A stretch of 64,000 nt of DNA, taken from NCBI GenBank assembly GCA_018907035.1, contig JACCIC010000189.1, forward strand, positions 169,001 to 233,000. The letters are read 5' to 3'. The position numbers were made by a program, and so were the translations under genes. The stretch is from Sycobia sp. Sy_11 (taxonomy: Eukaryota; Arthropoda; Insecta; Hymenoptera; Epichrysomallidae). The first letter of the stretch is position 1, and each line of letters begins with the position of its first letter. The notes beneath the pieces are model-generated. The model searched no databases, was not told where the DNA came from, and saw only the letters and a list, made by a program, of their open reading frames with translations. Below, one piece after another: positions 59,626-64,000 of this stretch.

Positions 59626-60717
59626 CTAGTGGTCAGATTTACTTCCAATATGCGCCGTTATCTTCATAATACCCCTCTTGTAGAAACCCCTCTCCTTATT
59701 TGCGAAGAACTGGGACAGCCACTTTTCACAAGCCTCTTTTGAGTCCAACTTTACGCCACCAAGGGCGTTCGACATGGACAGGAACAGGTGGTATTCACTG
59801 GGTGCTATCTCCGGGCTATATGGTGGATGCGATAACACCGCCCATCCGAACTCCCGTAGCTTCTGACGAGTCATCAACGAAGTGTGTCGTCTGGCGTTGT
59901 ACTGGAACACTACACCCTTCCTGTTGGCCAATTGTAGACGGTTCTGGTCGATAGCCTGCTTCAAGTGGTCCAGTTGTTCACAGTAGATGGTAGAATTAAG
60001 CGTCTGGCCATATGGGAGCAGCTCATAGTGGATGATTCCCTTCCAATCCCACTAAATACACAGCAAAATCTTCCTGGTCGTCAATCCCGGCTTGGCCACT
60101 GTTTGGAACGGTCCCCGGCCTAGGACCACGACCGTTTTCGCTTGATATTGTCGTATGTGATCCATTTTTCGATGCCAGTCACCATCCGCTTCAGAAATGG
60201 GTCGAGTTCGTTCCGTTTCAGCGGCGCATTGCAGGCGTTGACTCCTTTTTTTGTATCCAGCCTTCTGCAGATGGTTTAAAATGGTTTGGTGACTAACTCT
60301 CAACTCCTAGGCGATGTCACGAGATGCCACATGCCGGTCTAACTCGATAAATTCCATAATTTGTTCGGTGTTTGTCGTCACAGGTTTTCCGCCGACTGGC
60401 TTATCCATGGTGTCGTTTTCACTGGCTCTGAATCGTCGAAACCATTCCTCTGCGGTTCGAAGTGATAGCGTGCCATCCTTCAAAACACTATTAATTTCAC
60501 GGAAAGTTTCTCTACCGGATTTGCCTTTGACGACGGAAAACTTTAAAATAGCGCGAATGTCGGTGTTAGCGAACTGTATGTTTACACGTCTATAATTTTT
60601 GAACGCAATATCCAAACTAATCGTGCATAGCGTCGATTGGTACTTTATGTCAAGACTTTTCAAATGATGTATAGTATTGCCAGATACGAGCATGTAGCGC
60701 TTTGTAGATAGCCGCAA
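59626..60717 (-). pseudogene. Mariner transposase pseudogene, all three catalytic Asp lost
   Basis: Domains in order: an N-terminal helix-turn-helix region (Trp-Phe-Arg-Arg-Phe and Asp-Arg-His-Val-Ala-Ser-Arg-Asp-Ile-Ala), then Val-Ser-His-Gln-Thr-Ile-Leu-Asn-His-Leu, then the catalytic core. A TAG follows Asp-Ile-Ala near 60307, another follows Arg-Ser-Trp-Ser near 60120, with a frameshift after it, and another follows Leu-Leu-Cys-Ile at about 60052. About 50 bases of the linker after Gly-Tyr-Lys-Lys are missing. Compared with the DD34D family pattern the first Asp (in Gly-Asp-Glu-Lys-Trp) is Ile, the second (in Gln-Asp-Asn-Ala-Arg) is Tyr and the third (in Pro-Ser-Asp-Tyr-His-Leu) is Glu. 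The C-terminal 112 codons (59626-59964) remain open and well conserved. Confidence 0.92.
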
Positions 60718-60728
60718 AATTCATAAGA

Positions 60729-60762
60729 CAAAAAGGCGGAAGGGAGACATTTGACAACCTAA
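60729..60762. repeat. Mariner terminal inverted repeat (5' end of gene)
   Basis: Inverted partner of 59564-59597. The transposase frame begins just inside it. Confidence 0.93.
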
Positions 60763-60769
60763 TATATAC

Positions 60770-61010
60770 AAGTCTATGATGCGAAGGCAACAGAGTGTGC
60801 GGAGAAGTGTTCGACGGTTGCGCTTCTTGGAATTAGATGGAGGGGGTAGCGAATGTTCGGCAGCTCGTTTTCCTCTCTCCTCTTTTTTGCATGCGGCCTG
60901 ATCGATGTTGCTCCAACGCAGCATCTATACGAGGTCAGACAGTTAGTAATGCGACCGATTTTATTTTTTTCGGTCTGTGGTAACACTGCGAACCTGTATG
61001 CGCATCGAAA
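60770..61010. repeat. Diverged repeat unit C
   Basis: Aligns in the same orientation with 59010-59200 (unit A). Shared blocks include GCGAAG, AGTGT, TCGA(C/T)GGTTG-type, GGGTAGC(A/G)AATGTTCG, CCTCTC, GATCGA(C/T)GTTGC and TATGCG at the end. The mariner at 59564-60762 lies immediately to its left and separates it from the other units. Confidence 0.65.
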
Positions 61011-62116
61011 AAATTTATTATGAGATTTGTAACAAGTAAATGACGATCGCAGCTTCTTAAAAGATTACATATTATTCTACGGTTCTGCAGAAATAAAATT
61101 TAAAGCTTCTTTTTTTTTCTCAATATTTTGCTAAAGTCAACAGAGAACCCGCTTGCACATTAAAAAAGTACAATTTGGCAATGCTGAACGAGTTAATATT
61201 TTGCAAATATTACGACATTTGTTTTCTACGTAACGATCCGCGGTAAAAATATGCACAGGATGAATTTTGATAAAAATTTTGCAGATGAAATTTTTTTTTT
61301 ATTTTATTTGAATTTTTTTTTTTTTTTAAATATTCAGCATTGATATTGTACTCGTGAAATGTATTTTTCCCCTCTTCAATATGACAGAGTTTCAATGCAT
61401 TTATTCAAAGCAATTTTTAGATTTTTGCGTAGAATAACTTTTATTAAAGATTTACTTGAAAGATACAATTAATCGTCGATTCACGAATAAAATTTGCTTT
61501 TAATAAACTTTGTTTATTAAATTTCCACAAAGCGTTAGTTTCTTTTTTTCGTCTTTTAAACACTTCTGTAGGGATGTTCTGCATGTTTTTTTTTATATAC
61601 TTCTAGGTGAACGTAAAATATCCAGGTATATAATATTCTGCTTTAATAACTGATAATCCATTTAGTTCGGCGACCATATTAGTCGAATGTTCACAATAGC
61701 TGCAAAATGTATCTCGAAAATCATATCACGGTGCTAATTTAAACTCAATTGCCATAATTTGATTTCCTTCTTTTTATTTAACTTTATACTAAGAATCTTA
61801 TGATGTTATATAAATTGCGTCTAATTAATTAGTAAATCGACAGTAATTCTATTAGACAGATTTATTTATTTGATTCATATACTGGTATTTCCGTGATTAA
61901 GTCAACAGAATTTTTATGGATCCATACAGTTATCTATATATCTTTACTTATACAATTATCTACTTATACTTATATAATAGTCACACTGTCCTTGTTTATA
62001 TTTGCCTTGTTTATTTATTATTTGCATTAGAAATTACTACTATATATAATAATTCAAAATAAATAGCTTAAAATAAAATAATAAAAGAAGAAAACTGAAA
62101 ATTAAAAATTAAAAAA

Positions 62117-62118
<2 letters not shown>
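61011..62118. other. AT-rich non-coding stretch
   Basis: T-rich runs lie near 61110 and 61291-61327. Nothing recognised. Confidence 0.6.

Positions 62119-62167
<49 letters not shown>
62119..62167. repeat. (TA)n microsatellite
   Basis: About 24 TA units with one CA interruption. Confidence 0.97.
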
Positions 62168-62318
62168 AATCTATATTTTATGTTATTAAAAAATAACCTG
62201 ATTGACCATCAAAACTGAGACGCAAAAGTGCGTTTATACGTGTAAATATATATATTTTTTTGTTTTTTGTGTTTTACCGCAACCAATACTCAACCTTTTT
62301 GTTTCAGTAGCCAGCTGC

Positions 62319-62321
<3 letters not shown>

Positions 62322-62377
<56 letters not shown>
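62322..62377. repeat. (TA)n microsatellite
   Basis: About 28 TA units. Confidence 0.98.
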
Positions 62378-62379
<2 letters not shown>

Positions 62380-62481
62380 AATTATATGTAGATAAAAAGA
62401 TGCAGAATATCTCTACAGAAGTATTTATATACGTGTGAAATGGATCGAACTGGCGCATCTATGGGTATATCATTCAATGAT

Positions 62482-62701
62482 AATAAAATTTTCTGATATC
62501 GATTAAATATCTACTTGTTTTGTACTAAATAGTTCATTTTCTTAAATCGAGAAAATATGAACTTGATTCGAGACGGCGCGGTTTGATTTAAGTGGGCTCT
62601 TCCTGCACCATGTATAAATACTCCCTTCATTTAAGAAGATATAACTTGTTAAAAAAGAAGAAAATCTTTGCTTGATAACGGGCGTTTTTTTTTCTCAAGC
62701 G
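62482..62701. mobile_element. Palindromic MITE, copy 2 (inverted relative to copy 1)
   Basis: Aligns along its length with the reverse complement of 45442-45686. Shared blocks include GATATC, ACTTGTTTTGTAC, CATTTTCTTAAAT, GGTTTGATT(C/T)AAGTG, CTTCNTGCA, TTCATTTAAGAAGAT / TTGATTTAAGAAGAT and a terminal T-run followed by CTC. Identity is roughly 70 percent by eye. The ends are degraded, so no target duplication can be assigned. Non-coding. Confidence 0.65.
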
Positions 62702-62704
62702 TAC

Positions 62705-63860
62705 ATACGCGTGTGCAATGCGTGAGAGATGATCGGAAGCTATAAGCAAGTGTATGTACATCTTTCTGTGTTTGCACATCGGGATTGATTTTGCGTCGCG
62801 GGTAATTTCGATTTTGCGTAAAATGCGATAGGTACGCGGCGCTGTGCGTGCGAGCAGCGTCGAAACGCGAGAAGGTAGCTCGGTAAAAAAAGAAGAAACA
62901 AAAAGGGACCGGGACTTTCGGGCCGGATCGAGACTCGGCTCTCTGCGGTCAGCCGCTTAGTTACGGCGCTGGGACGCAAACGCACGCTGTATAAACCCCG
63001 CGCGATTCCCATGCACGCTCGCGTAATTCGAAGGTAAATAAAAGAAGAAGAAGAGGAAGAGGGAGAGAGAGAGAGAGAGAGAGAAACAATGACGCCGTCC
63101 GCGATGGATATATAATCTATACGTTTTATTGTCTTCGTGGACTATGAAGCAGCGAGCTGGTATCGATTTGCAAGTTCCATTGGGAATGTTGCATAAATAT
63201 TCGATGTAAATGTTCGATTCGATGCGCAAGTATGTAGCGCGCGCGCCATACCCACTGATCCAAGGAGACCGCCAAGAGACACCCGCACATACGTACAGCT
63301 ACATAGAACTTTTCGACAATCTTTATGATTTTGAAAGAACGATTATGACAGAGTGAAATTATTTGCGCATTACTCTTTTGTGCACTGTGGAACTAGATTG
63401 GAAGTTTTTTTTGTTTGTTTTTTTTTTTTTTTTTTTTTTTTTTAAATGACCTTCTTTAATAACGCTTGTCGATGTATGCAGCCTGGGACGATCGGCCGTT
63501 TAATCCAGAATAATGACCCTGTCAGCGCTGTAATACGAACGCAAAGGAAGATCCGTATGAAAATCCGTAAGGAGTATCCGATCTTGTCGCACGGCCAACG
63601 TAATAACCACCCGATCCTCGTGTTTCTTTTATTCCCCCCCATTCCTCACCCACATCTATGTGACGACTCTGTCGCCACCTTTTGACTCGCCCAGTAATCA
63701 CCTCCCCCCTCCCTTTGGCTGCGTGGATGGATGCGTCTTGTGCTTGAATACTTCCCACCAACCCCATCCCCCTCCCCCTGCCCAATTTTTTTTTATCTAT
63801 CTGCGATTGCGATTAGATCGTGGTTACGCCGATCGCGCGAATGGGCTCGCTACCCACGTA
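62705..63860. other. Non-coding, no gene recognised
   Basis: Contains a (GA)n run at 63063-63084 and a T26-type run at about 63418-63443. Short frames on both strands are unrecognised. Confidence 0.55.
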
Positions 63861-63869
63861 CTCATTGGC

Positions 63870-63871
<2 letters not shown>

Positions 63872-63935
<64 letters not shown>
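63872..63935. repeat. (GA)n microsatellite
   Basis: About 32 uninterrupted GA units, the longest GA array in the window. Confidence 0.98.
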
Positions 63936-63940
<5 letters not shown>

Positions 63941-64000
63941 CAGCCGACGCTGGCTTGAAAATTCCACGCGCATCGGGCCGTATTTCTCATTTTTAAAATG

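Larger units (their letters stand above)
59564..60762 (-). mobile_element. TIR-bounded mariner copy, 1199 bases
   Basis: Both ends carry an inverted repeat of about 34 bases starting TTAGGTTGTCAAAT (59564-59597 and 60729-60762) with two mismatches. A TA lies immediately outside each end (59562-59563 and 60763-60764), the usual mariner target duplication. The length is near that of intact mariners. The single gene is on the minus strand and is disabled. Joining the flanks restores a continuous sequence, consistent with one clean insertion. Confidence 0.93.

Overview
This window is animal nuclear DNA, almost certainly insect and most likely from a hymenopteran such as an ant. That reading is inference. 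It rests on degenerate mariner transposons with TA target sites, a very high density of long dinucleotide microsatellites, sharp alternation of AT-rich and GC-rich blocks, and GC-rich blocks in which CpG is common rather than depleted. There are no operons, ribosome binding sites, rRNA or CRISPR arrays. I could not recognise a single complete host protein-coding gene. The open frames in the GC-rich and microsatellite-bearing stretches are overlapping, low-complexity and without recognisable domains, so I treat them as chance.

Layout. 1-4.85 kb: AT-rich non-coding DNA with CA and TA arrays and one small ORF (2532-2783). 4.85-7.0 kb: a GC-rich block, a possible first exon ending at a GTAAGT donor (5981-6121), and a polyadenylation signal followed by a 25-A tract (6533-6584). 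7.4-15.1 kb: AT-rich, with an inverted-repeat element near 7.68-8.15 kb, a possible 3' exon at 8.52 kb and a TTATCT/CTATCT-rich stretch near 9.9-10.7 kb. 15.1-16.4 kb: a purine-rich strand-asymmetric tract running into a GC-rich block. 16.4-31 kb: mixed non-coding DNA with many TA, CT and CA arrays and one coding-like exon candidate at 22.5 kb on the minus strand. 31.3-43.6 kb: alternating GC-rich blocks (31.4-32.1, 38.3-39.5 and 42.5-43.6 kb) and AT-rich spacers, with a shortened mariner at 33.4 kb. 45.4-50.3 kb: a palindromic MITE, a possible tRNA-derived SINE head, and a mariner inserted into a TA microsatellite. 55.6-57.8 kb: two strong hairpins. 58.9-61.0 kb: diverged repeats of a unique sequence, with a TIR-bounded but dead mariner inserted between copies. 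62.5 kb: a second copy of the 45 kb MITE in the opposite orientation.

The supported content is therefore a repeat and transposon-relic landscape, probably intergenic and intronic. The most informative observation is that the mariner copies at 33.4 and 59.6 kb share the same catalytic substitution (Ile in place of the first catalytic Asp) and the same short coding deletion. They seem to descend from an already inactive progenitor, which implies mobilisation in trans. I found no convincing novel multi-gene system.
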